A stretch of 64,000 nucleotides of DNA. Source: AC-32 sp963716865. Lineage in GTDB: Bacteria; Actinomycetota; Thermoleophilia; Gaiellales; Gaiellaceae. Below the pieces are notes generated by a model. The model saw only the letters and a list, made by a program, of their open reading frames with translations. It was not told the DNA's origin and did no database searches. The DNA is taken from NCBI GenBank assembly GCA_963716865.1, contig CAVQUF010000005.1:577750-641749 (forward strand), read 5' to 3'. Positions 44,567 to 52,514 of this stretch are shown here, piece after piece. The position numbers and the translations under genes were made by a program. The first letter of the stretch is position 1. Each line of letters starts with the position of its first letter.

Positions 44567-45672
44567 GCTACGGGGAGTACGGAGGTCGCTTCGTCCCGGA
44601 GACGCTGATCCCGGCGCTCGACGAGCTCGAGGCGGGTTGGCGCGAGGCCTGGGCCGATCCCGCCTTCCGCGCGGAGCTTGACGGGCTGGGCCGCACGTAC
44701 GCCGGGCGACCGACCTCGCTCACGCTCGCCGAGCGGTTCGCGCCGGGAAAGCGCCTCTACCTGAAGCGCGAAGACCTGCTGCACACCGGCGCGCACAAGC
44801 TCAACAACGCGCTCGGGCAGGCGCTGCTCGCGATCCGCCTCGGCAAGCGGCGGATCGTCGCCGAGACCGGAGCCGGGCAGCACGGCGTCGCCGCCGCGAC
44901 CGTCTGCGCGCGCTTCGGGCTCGAGTGTGTCGTCTACATGGGCGCCGAGGACATGCGGCGGCAGCACCCGAACGTCGAACGGATGGGTTTGCTCGGCGCC
45001 GAGGTTCGGCCGGTCGAGTTCGGGACGAAGACGCTGAAGGAGGCGACGAGCGAGGCGATCCGCGACTGGATCGCGACCGTCGAGACGACGCACTACCTGA
45101 TCGGCTCCTGCGTCGGCCCGCATCCGTACCCCGAGCTCGTGCGCGAGCTGCAGTCGGTGATCGGCCGCGAGGCGCGCGAGCAGCTGCTCGAGGCGGAAGA
45201 CCGGTTGCCCGAGGTCGTGGTCGCGTGCGTGGGCGGCGGCTCGAACGCGATCGGGATGTTCGCAGGCTTCCTCGACGATCCCGAGGTGCGGCTGATGGGA
45301 GTCGAGGCGGGCGGCGCCGCGAGCCTCGGCGCGGGCCGGACCGCGGTCCTGCACGGATCGCGCTCGGCGGTGCTCGCCGACGAGGACGGGCAGGTTCTCG
45401 ACGCCGAGTCGATCTCCGCGGGCCTCGACTACCCGGGCGTCGGCCCCGAGCACGCATTTCTGCGCGACAGCGGGCGCGTCGATTACGTGAGCGCGACGGA
45501 CGACGAAGCGCTGGCCGCCTTCCGGAGGCTCGCGCAGACCGAAGGCATTCTCCCGGCCTTGGAGCCGGCCCACGCGCTCGCCCGCGTGGCGGAGCTCGAC
45601 GAGGAGCTGGTGCTCGTGTGCCTCTCCGGGCGAGGCGACAAGGACCTCGACCAGGTGCTCGGCGCGGGTTGA
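44557..45672 (+). CDS. trpB: Tryptophan synthase beta subunit
   Basis: This 371-residue PLP enzyme condenses indole with serine. Lys81 in GAHKLNNALGQ binds the cofactor. AETGAGQHGVAAATV, YMGAEDMRRQ, GGGSNAIGMFAGF and the C-terminal LSGRGDKDLDQV are all conserved. The GTG start overlaps trpCF by 10 bp and the end overlaps trpA by 4 bp. This is the TrpB1 type that pairs with TrpA. Confidence 0.96.
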   Translation: MQLSYGEYGGRFVPETLIPALDELEAGWREAWADPAFRAELDGLGRTYAGRPTSLTLAERFAPGKRLYLKREDLLHTGAHKLNNALGQALLAIRLGKRRIVAETGAGQHGVAAATVCARFGLECVVYMGAEDMRRQHPNVERMGLLGAEVRPVEFGTKTLKEATSEAIRDWIATVETTHYLIGSCVGPHPYPELVRELQSVIGREAREQLLEAEDRLPEVVVACVGGGSNAIGMFAGFLDDPEVRLMGVEAGGAASLGAGRTAVLHGSRSAVLADEDGQVLDAESISAGLDYPGVGPEHAFLRDSGRVDYVSATDDEALAAFRRLAQTEGILPALEPAHALARVAELDEELVLVCLSGRGDKDLDQVLGAG

Positions 45673-46376
45673 GCAAGCGGTTCGCGATCTACCTGATGAG
45701 CGGCCGGGAGACCCCGGAGCTCGCCGAGGCCGCGGTCGAGGGCGGCGCCGACCTCGTCGAGCTCGGTTTCCCGTTTTCGGACCCGCTCGCGGACGGGCCG
45801 GTCATCCGCCGGGCGGCCGAGCGTGCGCTCGCGCAGGGAATGCGCACGGGCGCCTGCCTCGAGGTGCTCGCGGAGACACGCGCCCGACTGCCAGACACCC
45901 CGCTCGTCCCGATGACGTACTCGTCGCTGCTCGAGGCCTACGGCTGGGACCGCTTCGCCGCCGATGCGGCCGCCGCGGGCGCGACCAGCATGATCGTCGC
46001 CGACCTCCCCGCAGGCGAGCGGCCGGAGCTTCGCCGCGTCCAGCTCGTCGCCCCGACCTCGACCGACGAGCGTGTCCGTCTCGCCGCCGAGCAGAGCGAC
46101 GGCTGGCTCTACCTGGTCACGGTCACAGGCACGACCGGCGCGCGCGACGACCTCTCCCCCGCCCTCGCCGGGCTCGTCGAGCGGGCCCGCCGCGCGACCG
46201 ACCTCCCCCTCTATGCCGGCTTCGGGATCTCGACGCCCGAACAGGCCCGCGCGGCGGCGTCGCTGGCGGACGGGATCGTCGTGGGCACGAGCGCGCTCGA
46301 GGCCGCCGAGCGGGGAGCTGCAGAGCTCCGCAGCTACGCGGCCACGCTCCGCGCCGCCCTCGACGAAACGGCTTAG
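45669..46376 (+). CDS. trpA: Tryptophan synthase alpha subunit
   Basis: This 235-residue TIM-barrel enzyme cleaves indole-3-glycerol phosphate to indole. The catalytic Glu31 is in LVELGFPFSDPLADGP and Asp42 in the same motif. It is about 25-30 residues shorter than E. coli TrpA, with a trimmed N-terminus and loops. It begins with a rare TTG overlapping the trpB stop (TTGA). Phosphate-binding segments FGISTPEQ and IVVGTSALE are present. Confidence 0.92.
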   Translation: MSKRFAIYLMSGRETPELAEAAVEGGADLVELGFPFSDPLADGPVIRRAAERALAQGMRTGACLEVLAETRARLPDTPLVPMTYSSLLEAYGWDRFAADAAAAGATSMIVADLPAGERPELRRVQLVAPTSTDERVRLAAEQSDGWLYLVTVTGTTGARDDLSPALAGLVERARRATDLPLYAGFGISTPEQARAAASLADGIVVGTSALEAAERGAAELRSYAATLRAALDETA

Positions 46377-46387
46377 ATCAGCGGAAA

Positions 46388-46741
46388 ATGGCGACCATCC
46401 TGATCGACGCGCGCAACGTCCTCCGCTCGCAGTGGCCCAACGTTCCCGAGGACGAGCTCGTCCGGCGCTGCCGCGACTGGGCCGAGCGCCAGGACCATGA
46501 GATCGTCGTCGTCTTCGACGGGCGGGCGCCCGGGGGAGTCGTCGGCGCCGAGCGGCTCGACGAGCGCGCCACGCTCGTCGGCTCGGACCGAGAGAGCGCG
46601 GACGACTGGCTCGCCCGGGAGGCGCCGCGCCACCCGGGCGCGTGGCTCGTCACGTCGGACCGCGAGCTGCGCGAGCGGGCGGGCAGCGAGGCCGCAAGGA
46701 TCGTCGGCGGCGGCTCGTTCCTCCGGGAGCTCGACGCCTGA
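46388..46741 (+). CDS. NYN-domain (YacP/Rae1-like) nuclease
   Basis: This 117-residue protein fits a PIN-like NYN domain: MATILIDARNVLRSQWP holds the first acidic residue, EIVVVFDGRAPGG and SADDWLAREAP the next, and WLVTSDRELRERAG the last. It resembles YacP/Rae1-type ribosome-associated endonucleases. It is 11 bp after trpA and probably expressed with the trp operon, although a link to tryptophan is not established. Confidence 0.8.
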   Translation: MATILIDARNVLRSQWPNVPEDELVRRCRDWAERQDHEIVVVFDGRAPGGVVGAERLDERATLVGSDRESADDWLAREAPRHPGAWLVTSDRELRERAGSEAARIVGGGSFLRELDA

Positions 46742-46982
46742 CCCGGGACCGGCGAAAAACAAATCGTCCGCACTTTCCGAACTTCGGGTTCCTGAACCCC
46801 TTGCGCTCGACTCGCCGAGGCCCTAGGTTCCCCCCTGCACCGAGCACGGGACGCGAGTAGGTCGAAGCCGTTTCTGAGGGCACTAGGCGGAAGCCGAAGG
46901 TCAGTGGAGGCGGGGGACGAAAGCGCACCCGGCTCGGTGAACTTTTGGTCCGACCGCGCGAGGAGTCTACGACGCGCGACTT
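46742..46982. other. Convergent intergenic region without a visible gene
   Basis: These 241 bp between the NYN gene and the convergent cupredoxin gene hold no coding frame I can support. Small hairpins occur, for example GGGTTCCTGAACCC at 46786-46799, and GNRA-like loops around 46880-46930 (GGCGGAAGCC, CGAAAG). These could belong to a terminator for either gene or to a small structured RNA. I could not match a known family. Confidence 0.4.
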
Positions 46983-47480
46983 CTAGTAGCCGTAGCCCTT
47001 GTTCGTCGTCGTGGTGGGCTGCGTGCCGGTGTTGCCCTCGTTCAGGTTGGCGCCGGTGACCGCGAGCGCGCCGGCCATGCCCTTGCTCTTGTGGTACTTG
47101 CAGTAGAAGGCGACCACCCCGGACTTCGGGATCTTGACGGTGACGGTCGCGTCCTCGCCCGCCTCGACGTCTTTGTTGATCCCCTGCGACGGGACCGTCA
47201 GGTTGTGCTCGACCTTGCCCTCGTTCTTCAGCTCGAGCTTGACGCTCGCGCCCGGCTTGCCCTTGAGCACCGTCGGCGTGAAGTAGTAATCGTCGAGCTC
47301 CATCTCTGTCTCGCCGCTGACCGCTTTCGTGCCGTGGTTGTTGACCGACTGGCCGGCGATCGTCGGCTTGCCGCCCGAGGCGGCGCCCGTGTCCCCGCTC
47401 CCGCCGCTCCCGCCGCAGCCGGCGGCTGCCAGCGCGAGGAGCAGGCCGACGCCCGCCACGATCACCGTTCCCCGCTTCAT
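46983..47480 (-). CDS. Cupredoxin-like lipoprotein
   Basis: This 165-residue lipoprotein (lipobox LAAAGC) has a cupredoxin domain. The likely copper ligands are His in KVEHNLTVPS and Cys, His and Met in FYCKYHKSKGMAG, a type 1 copper arrangement. It may shuttle electrons or bind copper outside the membrane. The ATG at 47480 has GAGGAG at proper spacing; a GTG nine bases upstream is a poorer choice. The C-terminus is Thr/Asn-rich. Confidence 0.85.
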   Translation of the reverse strand: MKRGTVIVAGVGLLLALAAAGCGGSGGSGDTGAASGGKPTIAGQSVNNHGTKAVSGETEMELDDYYFTPTVLKGKPGASVKLELKNEGKVEHNLTVPSQGINKDVEAGEDATVTVKIPKSGVVAFYCKYHKSKGMAGALAVTGANLNEGNTGTQPTTTTNKGYGY

Positions 47481-47567
47481 CGGAACCACTCCTCTCCCCC
47501 GCTTTGACGTGAGGAACTACGGCGGCAGGGCGCCGGTCGGATTCGTCGGAGCCGCTTCGCGACGCCG

Positions 47568-48224
47568 CTAGCGCGGCGAGGGCACGATGCGGATGTAGGG
47601 CTTCGGTGCCTCCCAGTCCCCGAAGAGCTCCTTCGCCTCGTCGTCCGAGACCGAGCCGGCGATGATCACATCGTCGCCCTGGCGCCAGTTCACGGGGGTC
47701 GAGACCTTGTGCGTCGCGGTCAGCTGCAGCGAGTCGATCACACGCAGCACCTCGTCGAAGTTGCGGCCGGTGGTCATCGGGTAGACGAAGATCAGCTTGA
47801 TCTTCTTGTCCGGGCCGATGACGAAGACGTTGCGGACAGCCTGGTTGTCGGCTGCCGTCCGGTCGCCGGGATCGCCAGAGACATCCGCGCCCAGCATCCC
47901 GTAGAGCTTCGAGATGCTGAAGTCGGCGTCGCCGATGATCGGGTAGTTCGGGGCCTCACCCTGCGTCTCGGCGATGTCCTGCGCCCACCGCTCGTGGTCA
48001 CCCGTCGGGTCGACAGACAGGCCGACGATCTTGACGTTGCGACGGTCGAACTCGGGCTTGATCTTCGCCATGTAGCCGAGCTCGGTGGTGCAGACCGGCG
48101 TGAAGTCCTTCGGGTGCGAGAAGAGCACCGCCCACGAGTCGCCGATCCAGTCGTGGAAGGCGATCGGGCCTTCCGTCGTCTGCGCCTCGAAATCAGGCGC
48201 CGTATCTCCGATCTTCAGAGCCAT
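47568..48224 (-). CDS. 1-Cys peroxiredoxin (Prx6 type)
   Basis: This 218-residue peroxidase reduces hydroperoxides. The peroxidatic cysteine is Cys45 in DFTPVCTTELGYM, with the extended C-terminal domain (TPVNWRQGDDVIIAGSVSDDE) typical of the Prx6 group. I see no resolving cysteine. It has a strong ribosome binding site (GAGGAGG). It lies 87 bp upstream of the cupredoxin gene on the same strand. Confidence 0.93.
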   Translation of the reverse strand: MALKIGDTAPDFEAQTTEGPIAFHDWIGDSWAVLFSHPKDFTPVCTTELGYMAKIKPEFDRRNVKIVGLSVDPTGDHERWAQDIAETQGEAPNYPIIGDADFSISKLYGMLGADVSGDPGDRTAADNQAVRNVFVIGPDKKIKLIFVYPMTTGRNFDEVLRVIDSLQLTATHKVSTPVNWRQGDDVIIAGSVSDDEAKELFGDWEAPKPYIRIVPSPR

Positions 48225-48328
48225 CTCCTACCTCCTCCAGAGAGCTTGGCTCCAATCTTTGCACGCGGCGTCCACCTGCCGACGGGGGGCGAGGACCGGC
48301 TGCTGGTCAGGGATTTCAGTAACCCGGG

Positions 48329-48940
48329 CTACTGCTCCGAATGCGTTTCGGACGAGCCGCTGTTCTCGCCGCCGGCGGCGGTTCCCCCGTTCGGAGGAGT
48401 GAGGATGACGTCGGCCAGCCGCTTGATCAGCTTCCGGAAGATGTCCTCCCGGTAGCCGACCACGAAGGCGATCACGTAGTAGAGGAGGTTCTTGGCCGTG
48501 GTCGACGAGGTCGTGTGGCTCGGCAACTGCCCGCCGACGGCGAGGATCCCGGACTGGAAGACGAGCACGCTCACCGTCGCGACGATCACACCGACGAGCG
48601 GACGGGCCCAGTGCCAGTAGCAGTAGTCGGGGTCCCAGGCCTTACCCCGGTTGTCGAACACGCCCGTGAGCGAGAGCAACACGGCTCCGACCGCGCCGAA
48701 CCAGGGAACGAGGAACGGAACCGGCCCGAAGAAGTCCTTCCGCGGCTCGACCCAGTGCACGCGGTAGCAGATGACGAAGATGCCCAGAGCCAGCAGATAG
48801 GCGATCTGGATGAAGAAGACGGCCGTCCTGCTCGACCCCCACAGCGGCTCGGGCTTCGTGGTCGACGCCGGCGGCTTGCGCGTCGTCTGAGCGTGTCGCG
48901 GGTGCTGTGCCGGCGGCTCGACGGGGTCCTTCTCCGTCAT
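48329..48940 (-). CDS. Multi-pass membrane protein of unknown function
   Basis: This 203-residue protein has a polar N-terminus, three or four hydrophobic segments (TAVFFIQIAYLLALGIFVICY, FFGPVPFLVPWFGAVGAVLLSL, PLVGVIVATVSVLVFQSGIL, NLLYYVIAFVVGY) and a polar C-terminus. I recognise no named domain; the aromatic segment WDPDYCYWHWARP is distinctive. The ATG at 48940 follows GGAGG. Confidence 0.65.
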   Translation of the reverse strand: MTEKDPVEPPAQHPRHAQTTRKPPASTTKPEPLWGSSRTAVFFIQIAYLLALGIFVICYRVHWVEPRKDFFGPVPFLVPWFGAVGAVLLSLTGVFDNRGKAWDPDYCYWHWARPLVGVIVATVSVLVFQSGILAVGGQLPSHTTSSTTAKNLLYYVIAFVVGYREDIFRKLIKRLADVILTPPNGGTAAGGENSGSSETHSEQ

Positions 48941-49009
48941 GGCGTCTGTCACCTCCGCGTTCGGCGGCCACCCTCCTACATTCCGCCTGGGCCGTCAAGA
49001 TCGGCCCCG

Positions 49010-49038
49010 TTGAGTTCCGGCCGGCGGCGGTCTAGCCT
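49010..49038 (+). promoter_or_regulatory. Probable leaderless promoter of the second cyclase/AAA gene
   Basis: TTGAGT (49010-49015), a 17-bp spacer and TAGCCT (49033-49038) are followed by six bases and then the ATG at 49045. Transcription would begin at the start codon. The -10 context is nearly the same as that of the paralog at 16662. Confidence 0.65.
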
Positions 49039-49044
49039 CGGGCC

Positions 49045-51972
49045 ATGCCTGTCTGCGCAGAGTGCGGTCGGGAGAGCGAGGGCGCTTTCCGCTTTTGCCC
49101 GCACTGCGGCGCGCCCCTGGACGCCGAACCGGCACCGCGCGAGCAGCGCAAGACGGTGACGGTGCTCTTCTGCGACGTGACGGGCTCGACCTCGTTGGGC
49201 GATTCGACCGACCCCGAGGCGCTACGGGCGCTCCTGGCGCGTTACTTCGAGCGGATGAAGGCGATCGTCGAGTCCCACGGCGGGTCCGTGGAGAAGTTCA
49301 TCGGCGACGCCGTCATGGCCGTGTTCGGCGTTCCGATCGTTCACGAGGACGACGCGCTGCGGGCCGTACGCGCGGCGCTGGAGATGCGAGAGGCGCTGCC
49401 CGACCTGGGCGTCAGTGCGCGGATCGGCCTGAACACGGGCGAGGTGGTGACCGGGACCGAAGAGCGGCTGGCAACCGGGGACGCGGTCAACGTGGCGGCC
49501 CGACTCGAGCAGTCGGCACCGCCGGGCGAGATCCTGATTGGGGCGACGACGCTCGCTTTGGTCCGCGAGTCGGTCGAGGTCGAGGCGCTCGAGCCGCTTC
49601 GTGTGAAGGGCAAGCCGGAGCCGCTCGTGGCGTACCGGCTCGTTTCGTCGCACGAGCCTCCGGAGCGGCGCCACGAGACGCCTATCGTCGGACGCGAGAC
49701 CGAGCTCGAGCTGCTGCGCGCCGCCTTCGAGCAGGTGGTCGCCGACCGCTCCTGCGTGCTGTTCACGGTCGTGGGCGAGCCGGGCGTAGGGAAGTCGCGG
49801 CTCGTGCGCGAGCTCCTGTCCGGGCTCGAAGCGACGAGCGTTTCCGGCCGCTGCCTGCCCTACGGCGACGGCATCACCTACTGGCCGGTCGTGGAAGTGG
49901 TGAAACAGCTCGGCATTCAGCCTTCGGATCCAGCCGCTGCGGCCGCGATCGGTTCGCTGCTGGGCGAGAGCGAGGCCGCTGCCTCGGCGGAGGAGATCGC
50001 CTGGAGCTTCCGGAAAACGCTGGAGCAGGCTGCGGCCACCCGGCCGCTGGTGGTCGTCTTCGACGACATCCAGTGGGGCGAGCAGACGTTCCTGGACCTG
50101 GTCGAGCACGTCGGGCTGCTGTCGTCGGACGCCCCGATCCTGCTGCTCTGCATGGCCCGGCCGGAGCTGACGGAGCACCGGAGCGGCTGGCCGGTGGCGC
50201 TCGCGCTCGAGCCACTGCCGGACGCGGCCGTGCAGAGGCTCTTGCCCGAGGCGATCGACACCACGCTCCGCGAGCGGATCGCTCGCGCGGCCGGCGGGAA
50301 CCCGCTCTTCGTGGAGGAGATGGTGGCGATGGCCGAAGAGGCAGACGGCGAGGTCGCGTTGCCGGCCACGCTGCAGGCGCTGCTCGCCGCCCGGCTCGAC
50401 CAGCTCGATCCCGGCGAGCGGCGGGTGCTCGAATGCGCTGCGGTCGAGGGCGAGATCTTCCACCGCGGCGCGGTCAGGGCCCTCGCGGCCGACGGCGACC
50501 AGGTGACGCCACGGCTGGCCGCGCTGGTGCGCCGCGCGCTGATCGGCCCCCACCGGGCGCAGGTTGCGGGCGAGGACGGCTTTCGTTTCCACCACCTGCT
50601 GATCCGCGACGCCGCCTACGAGGCGGTGACGAAGGCCAACCGGGCCGCGCTTCACGAGCGGCTCGCGGACTGGCTCGCGCAGCAGGAGCTCGTCGAGCTC
50701 GACGAGCTCCTCGGCTACCACCTCGAGCAGGCCGCCGGCTACAGGGCCGAGCTCGGAGCTCCCGATCCTGCGCTTGCCGAGCGCGCCGGGTCCCATCTCG
50801 CGGCCGCAGGCCAACGTGCCTTCTGGCGTACCGACGAGCCGGCGGCCGCCTCCCTGCTCGAGCGCGCGCTCGAGCTGACCCGGCCACTCCGCCTGGACGT
50901 CCACCTCGAGCTCGCCATGGCCGACGTGCTCTCGATGGCCGAGCCCCGGAAGGCCGCCGCGCTGGCCGAGACGGCAGCCGAGAGAGCGCAAGCAGAAGGC
51001 GACCGGGCGGGCGCGGCGCTTGCGCGAGTCGTGGCGGCCGAGCACCAGTTGCAGCTCGCGGACGCCGGCGTCGACGAGCTGGAGACGCTCGCGCGCACGG
51101 CGCTGTCACTCCTCGAGCAGGAGAGCGACCATGCCGGCCTCTCCCGCGTCTGGGAGTCGCTGGCCTTCGCCGTGGCCAACAGCCGCGGGCGCTACGAGGA
51201 CATGGCCGGCGCAGCCGAGCAGGCGATCCGGCACGCGGGCCTCGCCGGACAGCCTGCGCCGCGCGGCACCCTTGCCATGGCGCTGTTGGCGGGCCCAAGG
51301 CCGGCCGACGAGGCTCTTCGCACGCTCGACGAGTCGGTGCCCGAGAACCCGGGAGGCCCGGAGATGCTGCTCCGCGCGGTCCTGACGGCGATGCTCGGCC
51401 GCTTCGACGAGGCGTGGCCGCTCGCGCACGAGGCAAACGACCGGCTGAGCGGATTGAGGGGCACTGCCGAAGAGGGCTGGCTCGCGGCGATCGCCATGCT
51501 CGAGGGCGACCACGAGGCCGCCGAGCGCTACCTCCGGCGGTCGATCGAGTTCTTCGAGGCCCGCGGAATGGACAACGCCATCTCGGGCTTCGCGCCGGAG
51601 CTGGCTCGCCTGCTCTGTGCGCAGGGCCGCCACAACGAGGCCGCACCGTTGGCGCAGCAGGGACGCCGGCTTGCAGCCGAGCAAGACGCCTGGGCTCAGA
51701 TCCTCTGGCGTCAGGCCCAGGCCCTGGTCGACTCTGCCTCGGGCGACCATGACGAGGCCGAGCGTCTCGCGCGGGAGGCTGTCGCGATCGCCGAGCGCAC
51801 CGACTCGCTCAACTGGCAGGGCGGAACGCTCTACGACCTTGCCGAGGTTCTGGCGTCCGCCGGCCGGGCGGACGAGGCCGCCGTAGCGCTCGAGCAGGCG
51901 CTCGAGCGCTACGAGCGCAAGAAGAACCTCGCCATGGCCGCTCAGGTGCGCGAACGCATGGCGCGAGCCTGA
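49045..51972 (+). CDS. Zinc-ribbon / class III cyclase / AAA ATPase / TPR regulator, second copy
   Basis: This 975-residue paralog of the protein at 16662 has the same order: a zinc ribbon (four Cys in the first 25 residues) and a cyclase domain with FCDVTGSTSLG, VEKFIGDAVMAVFG and TGDAVNVAARLE. An AAA ATPase (GEPGVGKSRLVRE near 242, Walker B LVVVFDDIQW near 335) and TPR-like helices follow. Key catalytic residues of the cyclase are present, including the Lys associated with ATP use. It is monocistronic, with the convergent GFA gene 15 bp beyond its stop. Confidence 0.88.
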   Translation: MPVCAECGRESEGAFRFCPHCGAPLDAEPAPREQRKTVTVLFCDVTGSTSLGDSTDPEALRALLARYFERMKAIVESHGGSVEKFIGDAVMAVFGVPIVHEDDALRAVRAALEMREALPDLGVSARIGLNTGEVVTGTEERLATGDAVNVAARLEQSAPPGEILIGATTLALVRESVEVEALEPLRVKGKPEPLVAYRLVSSHEPPERRHETPIVGRETELELLRAAFEQVVADRSCVLFTVVGEPGVGKSRLVRELLSGLEATSVSGRCLPYGDGITYWPVVEVVKQLGIQPSDPAAAAAIGSLLGESEAAASAEEIAWSFRKTLEQAAATRPLVVVFDDIQWGEQTFLDLVEHVGLLSSDAPILLLCMARPELTEHRSGWPVALALEPLPDAAVQRLLPEAIDTTLRERIARAAGGNPLFVEEMVAMAEEADGEVALPATLQALLAARLDQLDPGERRVLECAAVEGEIFHRGAVRALAADGDQVTPRLAALVRRALIGPHRAQVAGEDGFRFHHLLIRDAAYEAVTKANRAALHERLADWLAQQELVELDELLGYHLEQAAGYRAELGAPDPALAERAGSHLAAAGQRAFWRTDEPAAASLLERALELTRPLRLDVHLELAMADVLSMAEPRKAAALAETAAERAQAEGDRAGAALARVVAAEHQLQLADAGVDELETLARTALSLLEQESDHAGLSRVWESLAFAVANSRGRYEDMAGAAEQAIRHAGLAGQPAPRGTLAMALLAGPRPADEALRTLDESVPENPGGPEMLLRAVLTAMLGRFDEAWPLAHEANDRLSGLRGTAEEGWLAAIAMLEGDHEAAERYLRRSIEFFEARGMDNAISGFAPELARLLCAQGRHNEAAPLAQQGRRLAAEQDAWAQILWRQAQALVDSASGDHDEAERLAREAVAIAERTDSLNWQGGTLYDLAEVLASAGRADEAAVALEQALERYERKKNLAMAAQVRERMARA

Positions 51973-51987
51973 CCGGGTCGATCCGTC

Positions 51988-52470
51988 TCAGGCGTCGGAG
52001 CTCGCGGCGGCGAAGGCGGCTTTCACCCGTTCGTAGCTGGCGGCCGGCCACATCGCCTTCGTGTCGTAGTAGACGTCGAACGCCGGTACGGACTCCGGCA
52101 GCGTGATCCAACCCACCTTTGACCTGGTGTAGATGTGAACGTCGGGCTCGACGCCCGTCGGGTCGTCGAGCGTGCCGCCGCGGACGAACCGCACCTCGGG
52201 ACGCCCGTACTCGCTGAAGACCGCCACCTGGCAGGTGGGGCAGCGGAAGATCCGCTGGGTGCTGCCGTCGTCGCGAGGCGCGTCGACCGGCTGCGGGTCG
52301 CCCGAGAGCAGCTCCACGCGGTCGGCCTCGATCAGCAGGTTGATCACGAAGGCGCTGCCGGTCTGCCGCTGACAGTTCAGGCAGTGGCAGCAATGGACGA
52401 AGAGCGGGTCGGCCCCAAGCCGGTAGCGGACCGCTCCGCAGGCGCAGCCGCCTTCACGTGGAACGCTCAT
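51988..52470 (-). CDS. GFA/CENP-V family zinc protein
   Basis: This 160-residue protein has the cysteine pattern of the GFA domain: GGCACGAVRY, HCCHCLNCQRQTGSAF and IFRCPTCQVAVFSEYG, which bind two zinc ions. Founding members were described as glutathione-dependent formaldehyde-activating enzymes, but most members have no proven activity. Confidence 0.88.
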   Translation of the reverse strand: MSVPREGGCACGAVRYRLGADPLFVHCCHCLNCQRQTGSAFVINLLIEADRVELLSGDPQPVDAPRDDGSTQRIFRCPTCQVAVFSEYGRPEVRFVRGGTLDDPTGVEPDVHIYTRSKVGWITLPESVPAFDVYYDTKAMWPAASYERVKAAFAAASSDA

Positions 52471-52514
52471 GTCTGGAGCGTATCCCCGCATCGGCGGCCG
52501 GCCTGCGGAAGGGA

